A stretch of 64,000 bases of DNA from the NCBI GenBank assembly GCA_027924585.1, contig BSBM01000140.1, forward strand, positions 10,790,001 through 10,854,000, given 5' to 3'. Under the pieces are notes generated by a model. That model was not told the DNA's origin. It worked only from the letters and a program-made list of their open reading frames with translations, and ran no database searches. Of this stretch, positions 12,014-23,175 are shown one piece after another. Each line of letters opens with the position of its first letter. Positions within the stretch are counted from its first letter, which is position 1. Origin of the DNA: Larix kaempferi (Eukaryota > Streptophyta > Pinopsida > Pinales > Pinaceae). Position numbers and translations under genes: made by a program.

Positions 12014-12145
12014 TGTTTTAACATGTCAAGGAGAAAGTACAATGAAGCTGCATATTTAGGAAGTAAAAACACTATTTCAATATGAAACATAAATTGAAAC
12101 GTTTGAATCTTTTGAAGGGATGAGTTTTGAGATGCTCCTAAGAGG

Positions 12146-12253
12146 ATAGGTATGTCGTGGAAACAATTTGCTCTCGGACCGATAGGCGTGTTGCGGAAAC
12201 AATTTGCTCTCGGACCGGTAGGCGAGTTGCAGAAGCAACCTGCTTTCGGTTTA
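12146..12253 (-). repeat. 36 bp minisatellite, three copies
   Basis: Units at 12,146-12,181, 12,182-12,217 and 12,218-12,253 share TAGG(T/C)(A/G)(T/A)GT and AATTTGCTCTCGGACCG; the third is more diverged. On the minus strand the 36 bp period gives a 12-residue repeat GPRANCFRNTPI in an open frame reaching 12,282. No start context links it to the coiled-coil gene below. Confidence 0.8.
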
Positions 12254-12840
12254 GCCCTGGGGAAGAGGGTAACTTTCGTCATTGTGCTTTTAAAAGGCTA
12301 GTGGCGGGGAAGTCTGGGGTGAAATAACCCTGCGACGAAATGAGGAGCCACTTTCACCTTTACGACCCGGCGAGGGCTTTGAACGCCGTTGTCATTTACG
12401 GCACTTGTCGAGGTACCTATGGGAACTCAACTCAAACTCAAACTGTATTTGACGGGCAAAATATAGCCCATGACGGGTGTTTTGCTCGTCAAAATCCCAC
12501 CAAAACCCATCATTTTCAAATAAAAGACAACCCAATAGAAATTGGAAGCGTAGAAGGGGCAAATTTCAAGGTTAAAATCCTACCTGGCACCGTGAGGATC
12601 GCAGAACGAGGTGGCCGCGAACGCGAATGAGCGAGATGAGCTGGAGCGATTTGCACGGCGTTCCATGTCGTTTGCCAATCGAAAAAAATGATATGTTGGC
12701 TCGAGCTCCCCACTGTATATTTAAATAGGACAGGCACGTGCGAGCATTTAGTTTGGTTGGTGGCGCAATTAGTCGCGGTTTAAATACCGGTACGTCGGCG
12801 GTCAAATCGGGCCATCTCGATTTGCGTGCGTAACCGCCAC
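12254..12840. other. Unassigned stretch, possible minus-strand promoter
   Basis: No coding domain seen. On the minus strand a TATTTAAATA box-like sequence at about 12,716-12,726 precedes the coiled-coil pseudogene by some 700 bp. It could be its promoter or part of an unrecognised LTR. Sequence near 12,420-12,450 is a short CAAACTC repeat. Confidence 0.3.
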
Positions 12841-14010
12841 TTGCGGGACAAAATCGTGAATCTCTCCCGCCGTTGCGAAAGGATATAGCGGAAGCTTCCG
12901 CGGTTTCGGGAGGCAACGGTGAAACTTTTCCGCAAAAATAATCGTGAAATGCGAAGCTTTTGAAAAGGGCTCCCGTGGTAGCGGAGAGAAAACTTTTAAA
13001 AGATCCCAACGTTTCGGAAGGTTTCGGCGAACGCTTCCGGAGAAGGCTTCCGAAAACTTCAAAAGTTTCTAAGTAATGGCCGGGCCTCGAGAGAGTTTCA
13101 GAAAGCCTTTTCCCTTAGCCTCCTCCGTTTCGAACGGGACTAGTGAATGCCTCCGCTGTTGCGGGTGGCTTCTTTGAAAGGTTCCGCAAATATTTGGTGT
13201 TTCGGCGTTTCGGGAAGGTTTTGCGATGGTTTCCGCAACCGCGGAAGTAAAACCCAAAAGGCTTCCGCGAGCTTTAAAGAAAATTTCTGAGTTTCGTTTC
13301 GAAAAGTTTATGCTAACGGCTTCCGCAAGTGCAGGTGGTTCCGTAAAATTATTCCGCCGTTTTGGGAGGGATTCACCATAAGCTTCCGCAATTGTTTAAC
13401 GAAGACTTTTCAAAACTTTTCGGGAGGTTTGGACGAACGGTTCCCGCCGTTTCGGGAGCAAATCTTGAATTCTTCCGCTGTTTCGGAAAGAATTTGCCAA
13501 TGGCTCCCGCAACTTATGGGAAAAATTCTAAGTTCCTTTTCGGAAAGATATCGTGGCGGCTTCCGCAAGTTTCGAGCGGTTTCGTTGAATTCTCCCGCCG
13601 TTTCGGGAGGGAAAACCGAATCTCTCCACAAACAAAAACCAAAAGTTTTCTAAGTCCCTTTTCGGGAGCTAAATACGAATGATTCCCGCCGTTTCAGGAG
13701 AACAACTCGAATGCTTCCGTGGTTGCGGAAGGTTTGAGCGAAGAACCCCGCTGTTTCGGGAAGGATTGCCCAATGGTTTCCGCGATTTTCCAATCGAAAC
13801 TTCTAAGTCTTCTTTCGGGAGTTTTTTAAAGGACTTCTGCCGTTTCGGGAGAGAAGACTGAAAGGCTCCGAAGAACTTCCTTCTTACGTCCCGCAACACG
13901 CTCAAAATATTCTAAGTCATATTTTCGAGAAGCTTATGCGTTTGGCTTCCGCAACTGCGGAGAGGTAGCCCGAGAGACTCCAAAATGTCAGGGAAAATTC
14001 TAAGTTCCCT
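12841..14010. repeat. Degenerate array of GC-rich short hairpins
   Basis: A sequence block of the type TTCCGC-n-GTTTCGGGA recurs some twenty times with irregular spacing. Several copies are perfect stem-loops with a six-base loop. CTCCCG-CCGTTT-CGGGAG lies at 13,592-13,609, TTCCG-CTGTTT-CGGAA at 13,473-13,488, CTTCCG-TGGTTG-CGGAAG at 13,714-13,731, and CCCG-CTGTTT-CGGG at 13,747-13,760. A 14-base palindrome GCGGAAGCTTCCGC lies at 12,888-12,901. The phrase TTCTAAGT(C/T) recurs at about 13,065, 13,527, 13,650, 13,800, 13,908 and 13,997, suggesting an old tandem unit of roughly 110-120 bp. Open frames here are not supported by any domain. Confidence 0.75.
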
Positions 14011-14260
14011 TTTGGTTCCTTGGGGAAAAAAAAGAAAGGTTTATGGCAAGATGTTCAGTTGGGAAACAAGATTTTATGTTGAAAAACACAGATAACAGCT
14101 GGGATGGCTTCTTAAGGCAAACTTTCTACACAAAATGAAAGGAGGGGCCCCATCATGTACAATTTTTTTTGGGGGGGGGTTGCTGCAACAACACCACTTC
14201 ACCCAATTTCATCATGTCCCCCTTTTGTAATAAACTAATAGTGTTTCATGTTCTAAAGTA
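14011..14260. other. Spacer between hairpin array and satellite
   Basis: Nothing recognised apart from a T8G9 homopolymer pair at about 14,163-14,180. The satellite's first unit begins at about 14,261. Confidence 0.4.
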
Positions 14261-15543
14261 TATGCCCTCAGAGCAAATCCTCAAAGTGTCCCTGAATGGC
14301 CCCGGGGTGCCGGACCAAGATGCCTGCAGAACCCAAACAGTGGCTCCGATTGTGAATCCGTTGATTCCAGTGGATCCAGGACACCGGGTTTTAGGTAGGG
14401 GACCCCCCCACAACATGCCTCCAACCCTCGGAAACAGTGTTATTGTGCCATCTTCGGAGCTATGGTTTTGCTCATTGAAGGCCTTTCGAATATTGCTCAA
14501 GGGGGCCATTTCTCGTCCGAAGGTTCCCGAGCGTGCATGGCCATGGTGGACACATCCGCAATGGCCATACACACATGTGGGATATGACAGAACCCAGGTC
14601 CGCTCGCCGGTTTGGGTTCTGTGCCCCCGAAGCAAATCCTCAAAATGTCCCTGAATGGCCCCGGCGTGCTGGACCAAGATGCCCGCAACACCCAAAACAT
14701 GGTTCCAATCGTGAATCCTTCGATTTCGTTGGATGCGGGACGCCGGGTTTTAGCTAGGGGACCCCCAACAACATGCCTCCAACCCCGAAAATGGTGTTAT
14801 TGTGCCATCTCTGGAGCTAGGGTTTTGCTTAGTGAAGACCATTCGAATATTGCTCAAGGGGATCATTTCTCGTCCGAAGGCTCCCAAGCGTGCGTGGCCA
14901 CTGTGGACATGTCCGCAATGGCCATACTCACGTGTGGGAGATGACACAACCCAGTTCTGCTCATCGGTTTGGGTTCCGTGCCCTCGGAGCAAATCCTCAA
15001 AGTGTCCCTGAATGGCCATGGGGTGCCCGACGAAAATACCCGTAGCACCCAAACCGTGGCTGTGATCGCGAATCCATCGATTCCGATGGATCTGGGATGT
15101 CGGGTTTCAGATAGCCCCCCCCCCACAATGTGCCTCCAACCCTAGAAACGGTGTTATTGTGCCATCTTCGGAGCTAGGGTTTTGCTCAGTGAAGGCCTTT
15201 CGAATATTGCACAGGGGGTCATTTCTCGTCCGAAGGATCCCGGGCGTGCGTGGCCACCATGGAAACATCCACAATGGCCATATGCATGTGTGGGAGATGA
15301 CAAAACCAGGTCCGCTTGCTGGTTTGGGTTTCGTGCCCCCGAAGCAAATCCTCAAAGTGTCCCTGAATGGCCCCGAGGTGTTGGACCAAGATGTCCGCAG
15401 CACCCAAACCGTGGCTCTGATCACTAATCCATCGATTCTGATAGATCTAGGATGCCGGGTGTCATCTAGGGGTCCCCCCACAGTGTGCCTCCAACCCCCG
15501 AAAATAGTGTTATTGTGCCATCTCCGGAGCTAGGGTTTTGCTC
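14261..15543 (+). repeat. 357 bp satellite array, left block (forward orientation)
   Basis: Tandem units of 357 bp. The landmark TGTTATTGTGCCATC starts at 14,438, 14,795, 15,152 and 15,508, giving spacings of 357, 357 and 356. Each unit contains GCAAATCCTCAAAGTGTCCC, CCGTGGCT(C/G)(C/T)GAT, CTAGGGTTTTGCTCAGTGAA and CGAATATTGC. About 3.6 copies are present. Because 357 is divisible by three, open frames run across units on both strands. Changes between units look neutral (many C/T and G/A differences), so coding is not supported. Confidence 0.93.
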
Positions 15544-15596
15544 TCCGAAGGCCTTCACTGAGCAAAACCCTAACTCCGGAGATGGCACAATAACAC
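15507..15596. repeat. Satellite orientation switch (inverted junction)
   Basis: The left arm, 15,507-15,543, runs from GTGTTATTGTGCCATCTCCG to TTTTGCTC. The right arm, about 15,560-15,596, is its near-perfect reverse complement. They are separated by some 16 bases containing CCGAAGGCCTTCACT. All satellite units left of this point are forward; all units right of it (15,560-15,614 and 50,461-53,384) are reversed. Confidence 0.9.
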
Positions 15597-15614
15597 TGTT
15601 TTTGAGGGTTGGAG

Positions 15615-16474
15615 TGTTACACTTAAATATTCCCATTGTAATATTCAGTGTAAACGTCCTTGAAGTTCCTTTGACCAAGTTATCAACTTGGAAGAGATAC
15701 TGACCTACTTCTATTGGGTTTAGTGAGGTAATCGTAGGTCACCTTTGTGCAACCTGCGACGATGTCAGTTAAATGGATAAAATAGCATCTTCGAGCCCAT
15801 TATCGAAGGTGTGTGATGTGGATCTCTATCCCTAACCTATGAGGGAGCTGGAATTCATTTCCCTAGCCCTTTGGGAGGATCCCTTAACTCTCTGCCACTA
15901 TATATCAACCTACCTTATCCTCTTAGTCCTATATATATGAAGCTCATTCCCATTCTATAAAGGAGGAAGTCTATATCACTTGCATGCTGGTGGAATTAGC
16001 TTAGGATATCTCTACTCATCTCTTGGGAGACCTATACTTCCTTTGGAGGCTTTGGAATTTTCTTGTTGGAGGAGGATTGCAACATTAAGCTTTGGTTGTA
16101 ATCATCACTCTTTTGTACTTCCCTTTTTTAATACAGTAATATAAACTCTTTCCACCAAATAGTGTTGTGTTAATGATGTTTTGTGTAGTTTACTTGCTTA
16201 ACCGTTTACTTAGATCTATTACTGTTTAGATGCATTTTACTTGCTTGTATGGTTCTGTATGTCTTGACAGGTCTTGCAGCTGAGATCTGACGACCGTGGA
16301 GCTTGGAACAACATCAAGGAGAAATATCTACAAGCTAGAGGTAAGACATCTAATCACTCGATCTTTAACTAGATCTAGGAAAGCCATTTCATATTCTGTC
16401 TCACTTGTTCTAGACTTACGTTGAGCTAGGGAGATCACTCCTTAAGTCTGCTTTCGGTAGATTGTCCGGTAACA
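15615..16474 (+). repeat. Tat element 5' LTR
   Basis: 860 bp beginning TGTTACACTTAAATATTCCC and ending GGTAACA. A TATA-like ATATATATGAAG lies at 15,931. It matches 49,571-50,460 with scattered substitutions. The main length difference is about 30 bases near 15,745, where the 3' copy has an extra segment around TTGAGACATCGCAGG. This divergence implies an old insertion. Confidence 0.93.
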
Positions 16475-16478
16475 AGTT

Positions 16479-16496
16479 TGGTGACTTCACTGGGGA
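16479..16496 (+). other. Primer-binding site of the Tat element
   Basis: TGGTGACTTCACTGGGGA lies four bases inside the 5' LTR. It resembles the TGGCGACTCnnCTGGGGA type of site used by Tat/Ogre elements. I am less sure which tRNA is the primer. Confidence 0.7.
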
Positions 16497-18079
16497 AAAT
16501 TACATGCATTTTTGTTTTAAGTTTTAAGTTTGAAAGCCTTTTTCTTTGATTTCTTTATGAGCCATTTCATTTTCCTCCTTAGCCATCTCACCACCAGATC
16601 TTTTTCTTGAAGAGTCTGTTGACTTCCTTAAAGTCTGTATGTTTGAATGTCAATCCTTTTGGTTGATCATATTTGGAGATTTATTCATCCTTGTATAGGG
16701 ATCTCGCCCATCGCACCTGGGTAATATAGCTAGAGCGACGATCCCCTATTAGGTGCAGTTTGTTGCCTTGCATCCTGCGACATTGTCACACATCACAGTT
16801 TGACATCCTGCTTCATCGACGCAGTTCACCTGTTTTCTTCCTGCGATGGTCGCTCTGATCCTGACCAGAGACTACGACGAGCAGTCTAGTTTTGTGCTTA
16901 GGTTCTCTCCTCACCAACCTTTAGTTTTGGCTTGTCTTGCAGACCTCCTCTGCACTGTATCTTCCAGTTAGAGACCTTTTTGATGTTGCATTGCTAGTGT
17001 TTTGTTTTGTTTGGTTTGAATCGGAGTGGTTTTGGGTTCAATTTTGGACAATTTTGAGTTTCGGTAGTGGTGGACACTTTGGTCTCCCCAACCTTCATCC
17101 ATTTGACCTTGCATTCCCTCCTCTCCTCACCTGATCTGATCTTTGTATTAGATCCGATCCCAGACCTCTTTTGCACATGTTACTTAGCTTTGATTGAATT
17201 CGGTTGCTTGTTGAGTGTTTTGAGTGTTCTAGTTCATATGAGTGCTTGTCATTTTCTTGAGAATTTCTGAGTGTTTGGAGTGCTGCAAATAATCTCTCTT
17301 TTCAGCCATTCATGCTTAAAAAATTTATTGTGATCAAGTTATAATCTTGGCATATCATTGAAAAATTCAAAGTGCATCATTTTTACCATTTTCAAGTGCA
17401 TTTGAAAATTGTCGTAGAAATTGGTTCATGCATTGGAAATGATTTATAAGTCTTTTGGAAAGTTTGAAAAGAAAAGTTAATCATTTGTGCTTTTCGCGAA
17501 TTATGAGCCATTCATTTTTTTTGAAAAATTCAAGTGAGACCAAGTTTTTGCAAAAGTGATTCCATGCTTGAAAAATTATATGCATCTTTGTTTTTTTTAT
17601 GTTCTTAAGCTATCATAGTGAAATTGGAAAAGTTAGTGTGCTCTAGATAGAAGTTCTCTCTTTTCATCACTTAGTTTCATTTTTTTGATTCAAAAAGACA
17701 AGAAAATGCTTAGATTTGGTTTTTGATGCTTGTGGATTTTTGTGTTTTGCTTGGAAAAAACGAAAAGAGTATTTTTATTGTCAAATTTGGTAGATTTGGA
17801 ATTGTGTTGCATTTGGTTGTTTTGGTAAAACCACTTGGAAAAACATTTCTCCTTCCCGCATATAGATTTCATCAAAATAAAAGTACATTTTTTCATGTAG
17901 TTAGGGCTTGCATTCTGTTTACATTTATGTACTCACCTCATGCATTCACCTAACCGTCCAGATAAAATTAACGGTAGAATTAGGGTAAATTTTTTAGTAA
18001 CTTGTGTGTTAAGTTAGAGACGTGTTCCGACATTGTAAAACGTGGCAGCTGTCGTTACTTGCCAGCACTGTATTCCGGG
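16497..18079 (+). other. Tat element leader (untranslated)
   Basis: 1.6 kb between the PBS and the motif array, T-rich with several CTTTTGG/GAAAAATT stretches. No gag or other domain is seen. Long leaders before gag are normal in Tat elements. A repeated phrase GCGAC(A/G) with CATCCTGCGAC appears around 16,760-16,830. Confidence 0.6.
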
Positions 18080-18323
18080 GGTATTGTAGTCTTCCACGTA
18101 CCAACCGGTATATCGAAGCTCTTTCACGTACCAACCGGGTATATCGAAGGCTCTTTTAAGTACCTTAGGGTATATCGAAAGGCACTTCACGTACTTGGCA
18201 TATATCGAAAGGTGTTTCACGTACTCGATAGTATATAGGAAGGTCTCGTGCCATACGGTTGTGCATTGGACAACACCACTATGGATTTGAGCTCCCACGT
18301 ACCTTGAGTATATCGGGAGACAC
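18080..18323. repeat. ~30 bp CACGTAC...TATATCG motif array
   Basis: Six or seven diverged units each pair CACGTAC (or AAGTAC) with TATATCGAA (or TATATCGGG) about 12 bases later. They lie near 18,094, 18,125, 18,160, 18,188, 18,218 and 18,296. The last unit reads CACGTACCTTGAGTATATCG and is cut by the Athila insertion. On the minus strand the array lies downstream of a tRNA-like box A now at 34,550. Confidence 0.7.
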
Positions 18324-19696
18324 TGGTGGACTCCAGGAATGGATACCTAATTAGGGTAGCTAAACTGGAAGCATACTTTATTTATCGACCAGGGAGCGTA
18401 CAAACTTAAGAGGTGCTAAGCACTGTATGTGCTCTATAGGCTAGTTTTCGTCATTTTAGGATGATGGGGTGTATCTTGAAGGTTTCTTAAAAAGGAAGTG
18501 GGAGTAATCTGCTCTTAACAACGAATGAAGGAATATGAAAATATTGTAAATTTATAAACTAGAAATGCTGAAACTCATAGATCTTTACGCTAAGAATTAA
18601 ATACTGGAAAAATGTAAATCTAATCTAAGAAATAGAATCCTGAAAGCTTGGGAAACTTGATCTAGAAATGAAATACTGAAAACTGGAAGTCTAACTAGAA
18701 ATTCAATGCAGAAAATTAATCAAACTTTAATCTATTCGAATCCAATGCTGAAAGTGATAATCAATTACTCTATTCAAATCCAAAGAACTAAAACAATTAA
18801 CTCCTATATAACTGAACTCTGATAAAAAAAATATTCATGGCATCATAGATCTAAATCATTGTCTAAAATTAATATAGCGAGTTGGAAAACAGAGGTGATT
18901 ACGCCTACATAGAATGTGTGTACAGGACTACAGGACACATATTATAGAACTACAGAATCAATGTTGGCGAACTACAGATAAAAAGTGCTGAAATGAAATG
19001 ATTGCTGAACTGAAATAAAACCATGTCATTCAAACATTACCAAAGTACTTCATATACGATAAGGATTTAAATCAATTCACAGTACATATGAAAAATACCT
19101 GAAATGGAAATGAAGCTCCTGACCTACGTGTTGGAGGGGCCCTCTCCAACTTGTATTTCAGGAGTGGGAAAAATATTATAAACGCAAAGCTAGAAACAAC
19201 ATCACTTCTTCCATTAAAATCGTAATCTCATGTTCAGAAAAGTCTTAACACATAATTGTCTCGAATAACATATACTGAATGTAAGTTCTACAAAAATGCC
19301 AACAGGGACCTCTTGCTAACCAAGAGGCCCATATATATATATATATATATCTATTTTGGAACATAACCTAACTCTATGCTTTAAATGTCGATTATGCTAA
19401 ACAAGAGTTCTCTTCTACAAATCAGGAAAAAGGCGTTGAGCCACTTATGGTCTTTCAGTCCTTGCACTAGAATTGATGGTTGTCTCTTGGATTACCTGCG
19501 CCTGCTCATACACACTTATTTCCATATAATTAGCTCATAGAAAACACTTTTAAGCATAAAAGAATAACCTCTAAACTACTCTATCAAATAATCAAAACGA
19601 ATCATTAAACCCCACAAACGAAGGCATTTTCCATATCCATTATTGTGCTTGTGTGGCATCAAAAGGCTTATAAAGTAACTAATTTGGGGCTCATCA
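18324..19696 (-). repeat. Athila 3' LTR
   Basis: 1,373 bp. On the plus strand it begins TGGTGGACTCCAGG and ends TTGGGGCTCATCA; in element sense it starts TGATGAGCCCC. It aligns with 28,769-29,813 plus 34,207-34,525 (1,364 bp) at roughly 95% by eye. A TA dinucleotide run at about 19,327-19,351 is longer than in the partner LTR. The uninterrupted CTCTATGCTTTAAATG near 19,372 shows the empty target of the chromovirus. Confidence 0.95.
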
Positions 19697-19710
19697 TCTC
19701 CCCCATACTG
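19697..19710 (-). other. Athila polypurine tract
   Basis: On the minus strand CAGTATGGGGGAGA lies immediately before the 3' LTR, the expected position for the plus-strand primer of reverse transcription. Confidence 0.8.
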
Positions 19711-19815
19711 AAGGATTCACCCATCCTTGGGTGACACATTTTGTTCATGGATAGCTTCTCTGATGTCCCAAGCAACAATCCTGGGAGTCCCTGCCTGCCT
19801 ATGATAGCCATGGGT

Positions 19816-21946
19816 TCAGTCATATCTGGCCCATGTTCTTTTCTCCTCCTCCTCCTCAATCTGCGCTTTGATAACTAATGGGAGAAAGAATGGTGGATTG
19901 AGCTTCATCCCTATCCATTTGAGCTGGTGTTTGATTAAGGATTCCCTGTATAATTTGGCCTTAGTGAGTGCCATTTCTAACCTGAGGGGGGAGTGAGGCT
20001 CCTTCTTCTTCAAATCATCTCCAATCCTTTCCCACCTCTCAATAATGGCCTCCTGTACCTCTTTGTATGTGCATTGAAGGGAGAGATCAAAATGCGTGAC
20101 TGCCTCCTGCTGTTTTTCAAGCAAGATAGGAATTAACTATTTGTTAGTGGTGATAGTTTGGTGGTCCTGAATTACCTTTTCAGGGTGAGATACCTCGGCC
20201 TTGATCCTTAATGGATTCTGCCACTTCTCTGCAAGATATATATGATCATCTTGTGCCCTTTCCACCTCGTGGTTCATCCAGGAGCATAATGCTCTTAGCT
20301 GGAAGTCACCTACGTAGGGATTAGGTGACCAGTTAGGTGTGCTTGGCACTAGGAAGTTGTGCAAGAAGAATTCACACAATTGATCATTTTCCAACTCTGT
20401 GGAATTCATAGAAGTATCCACAAATTCCTTTGGAGTGTTCAATTCCAGAGGTAGGCCTTGTTTCACCCTCTGCAGCTGGAACCTTCCCCACTTTTCCTCT
20501 AAGTAGACCGTATAGATTCTGGATGGTGGTCTGAGTTGCAATATTCCCTCATAGATTTTTGTAGTGACAGTCAATGTGTCCTCTAATTGCTAGATTTTCT
20601 GGTCCTTCTGAGCCAATTCTGTCCGATATTGGCCCAATTTCTCCCTCAGTGCTGCATTTTGTTGTTCTGCTAGCTTCAATTCCTCTGCGTGCTGTATCTT
20701 CAATATCTGGTTCTTCTCCTCTGCAAACAGTGGGGGTGCTGGTGAAGTTGGATGGCTTCTGTGAATCCTTGCTTCAATCTTTAAGGCTGCCAACTCCTCC
20801 CTAAATTTTGCTAACTCCGTCAGTGCCTCAGCTAGCCGGTCAGTGGCTCCAGGGTTTACATTTTGATCAGCAGGGTTTACATCTTGACCAGCGGGGTTCC
20901 ATGGGTCATCATCCTATTCTTCAGGTGTGGTTGGGTCGTCCTGGTCTACCCAATCGTCATCATCGTCAGATATGTTTTGAATTATTGGGCTGGGCACTTT
21001 TTCCACCTTCTTTGCTTGTTCGTTCTTGGGTTGCTATGGGATCCTCTTATTTCGCCATTTTTCCCCTTGCTTGCTGGTGGAAACCCCTGACTCTTTTTGG
21101 TGGGAGGCGTCTTTTGAATGTTTTATTCTAATTAGGGTATCGACCATAATTTCATTATCGCTATCCAGGTCAATATTTCTCTTGGCTCCTGATACGGAAG
21201 TGTATTTTTCCTTTGACCCTGAAGTTAGGGGTATGCCTACATTAGGTGTACCCCTCATTCTGCACATCAGCTGCTGATATTAACACAAACTCCTCCCATG
21301 AAAGTTCTAGAGCCTGTACCGTTAACTCTTCACAAATTATCAATTTGATTAGCCCATGGTGGGCTAACGCATCTTCTTTTCCCTCAACTACTTTTTTGCT
21401 CATTTCTCCCAGAGATAGGAGAAGATAATAGGGGATGCTGATGTTGTTATTTTGTGTGATATGGCTCCTGTGCCTCAGAAGATCCAGAATTCGGAAGTGT
21501 AAAAGAGGGACATAGCTCACACTCCCTGTACACGTTACATATTTTTGAATGACAACAGGTATTTCGTGCCAGGGTGCGGGCATGGTGACTCTCTTGACTC
21601 CATTTTTGTCTTCATAAAATTCTCTTGGTCTGAATAAGGCTTCCTTTGCACTCTGGTTGGCTTCCTGGTCGTCCTTGTTCCAGTGTAGACCCATGGGAAG
21701 CCCTGTGTATTTTGAAATTGCCTCCTCATCCAGTCTGATACATAGTCCCCTTACCCGGGTGACGAACTGTTCATCTTTGATGTGCTTCAAGTTCCTTGCA
21801 AATTCTAAAGCCACCTCTCTATTAGACCCTCTCAGCCCTGAGATGAAGGGCATCCATCCCGCATTACGGAGGATTGATAGAACCTGTGGGTTTTCATAAA
21901 TGGGATTGTGATCCTCTGGTTCACTCTTTTTGAACCCCTTTGTCAT
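19816..21946 (-). pseudogene. Athila env-position ORF (putative plant transposon protein type)
   Basis: About 710 codons downstream of pol. The N-terminal part (21,946-21,242) carries ILRNAGWMPFISG, VALEFARNLK, VTRVRGLCIRLDEEAI and YTGLPMG. This pattern I associate with the 'putative plant transposon protein' domain of Athila-type extra ORFs. The frame changes near 21,250. The rest (21,267-19,816) is one frame with stops near 21,031, 20,917, 20,587 and 20,134. It contains an acidic DDDDDWVDQDD patch, a coiled-coil-like segment (QHAEELKLAEQQNAALREKL near 20,690) and a C-terminal helical part ending in EEEEEK. I see no signal peptide or clear transmembrane helix, so an envelope role is positional only. 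Confidence 0.75.
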
Positions 21947-23175
21947 CTTGAATCTTCTACTATAATCGTCAAACCAAAAACTTTGAGTGTGAATGACTTA
22001 CCTCAACTGGCTGGGATTGATCACAGGTTCGAGGGCAGCTTGCTGGCTGAGTGGAAACATGAATTTTCGGTCTTCCTGCTTCTGGAAAGCGTTGTATTGC
22101 AAGACTGGGTCTTTTTTGTAGATTATGCTGCCTTATTTAGCTGTTTTCACGCACTTATCCCGATCATCATGTATCGTACTTGCTTCCTTATACATTCATT
22201 TCCATTATTGCACCCTGCGTTCTTTTCATCATTTGTACATTGCACTTCCGCTCTGATCATTGGGGAATATGGTAGCTAGATGTGGGTGTTGTCATTCGCT
22301 GACATGTCTAATGGTAAGTAATCATGATTCTGTGAGGTTACTCCTGAACCGTGCTGCCGAATTAACTTAAAAGCTATCCTCAGCTTTGGAAAATAACCAT
22401 TTTGTGGGGTATTTTGATTTGATTTGAAAATAAAATAGATATTTAAGTGATTACCTTCCATGCTTTGCGTACCTGATTGTATGATTCGTGCTTGATTTTA
22501 TGGGTGCAGAATTCTGTAGTTGAGAGTAGCTGCATCTGTAGTGATTTTGGGCGTGCCAGTAGTCGCGTCTTTTTTCCTTTTTTTCTACCTTTCAGCTGGA
22601 ATTGCTGCCTTTGTTTGCTTGATTTTCATGAAAGCTTGCTAATGTGACTTTTCATTGTGTTCAGCATTGTGTTGTAGTGATGCTTCAAATGGTGATTTGA
22701 TTTCTATAGTGGTAGCTTGCTGGTGATCTGGCTCGCTTGAATTGACTGCTGGCTTGCTTGATTGTAATTCTGAAATTGATGTTTATTTGTTGTTCTTCTT
22801 GTTTGCTCCTTCAAATATGCTGCTAAATGTGTTGTTGGCTCGCTTGAATTTCTGTGCTGTCTCGCTTGAATTTCTTTTCTGGCTCGTTTGACTTTCTTTT
22901 CTGGCTCGCTTGACTTTGCTTCCTGGTTCTATTTTGTAATTGCTTTTGGTTCTGCGTAGGGATGAATCAAGTTCATCAACTTTATTTGTGAGAGCCTAAG
23001 TAGATTTTGGTATTGTCCTCTTTCTTTTTCATTTTTTTCTATATTTTTTTCATTTTCTTTTTTCTATTTTTTTTTAATCTCTTTTTTCATTTTTTTCCAT
23101 TTTTTTATCATCATTTTTTTTTTTCATTTTTTTCATGTTTTTTTTCTAATTTTTTTTTTCAAATCGAGAAATTTT
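21947..23175 (-). other. Athila spacer between pol and the env-position ORF
   Basis: No domain seen. At 22,730-22,940 the phrase GGCTCGCTTGA(A/C)TTTC recurs five or so times with about 23 bp spacing at its densest. At 23,000-23,165 the plus strand is almost pure T with scattered C, A and G, so the element sense strand is A/G-rich. Spacers of this size between integrase and the extra ORF are common in Athila elements. Confidence 0.65.

Noticed and set aside
13362-13905. Overlapping frames in the hairpin array
   Set aside because: Sequence is dominated by recurring TTCCGC/CGGGA motifs; peptides are repeats of SAVSG/PETAG with no domain.
14169-15703. Repeated ~119-residue protein in the 357 bp satellite
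   Set aside because: 357 is divisible by three, so any open frame repeats. Several frames on both strands are open, unit differences look neutral, and later units of 335-362 bp break the register.
19327-19351. TA microsatellite as an independent feature of interest
   Set aside because: An ordinary dinucleotide run inside the Athila LTR, shorter in the partner LTR; only useful as an age marker.
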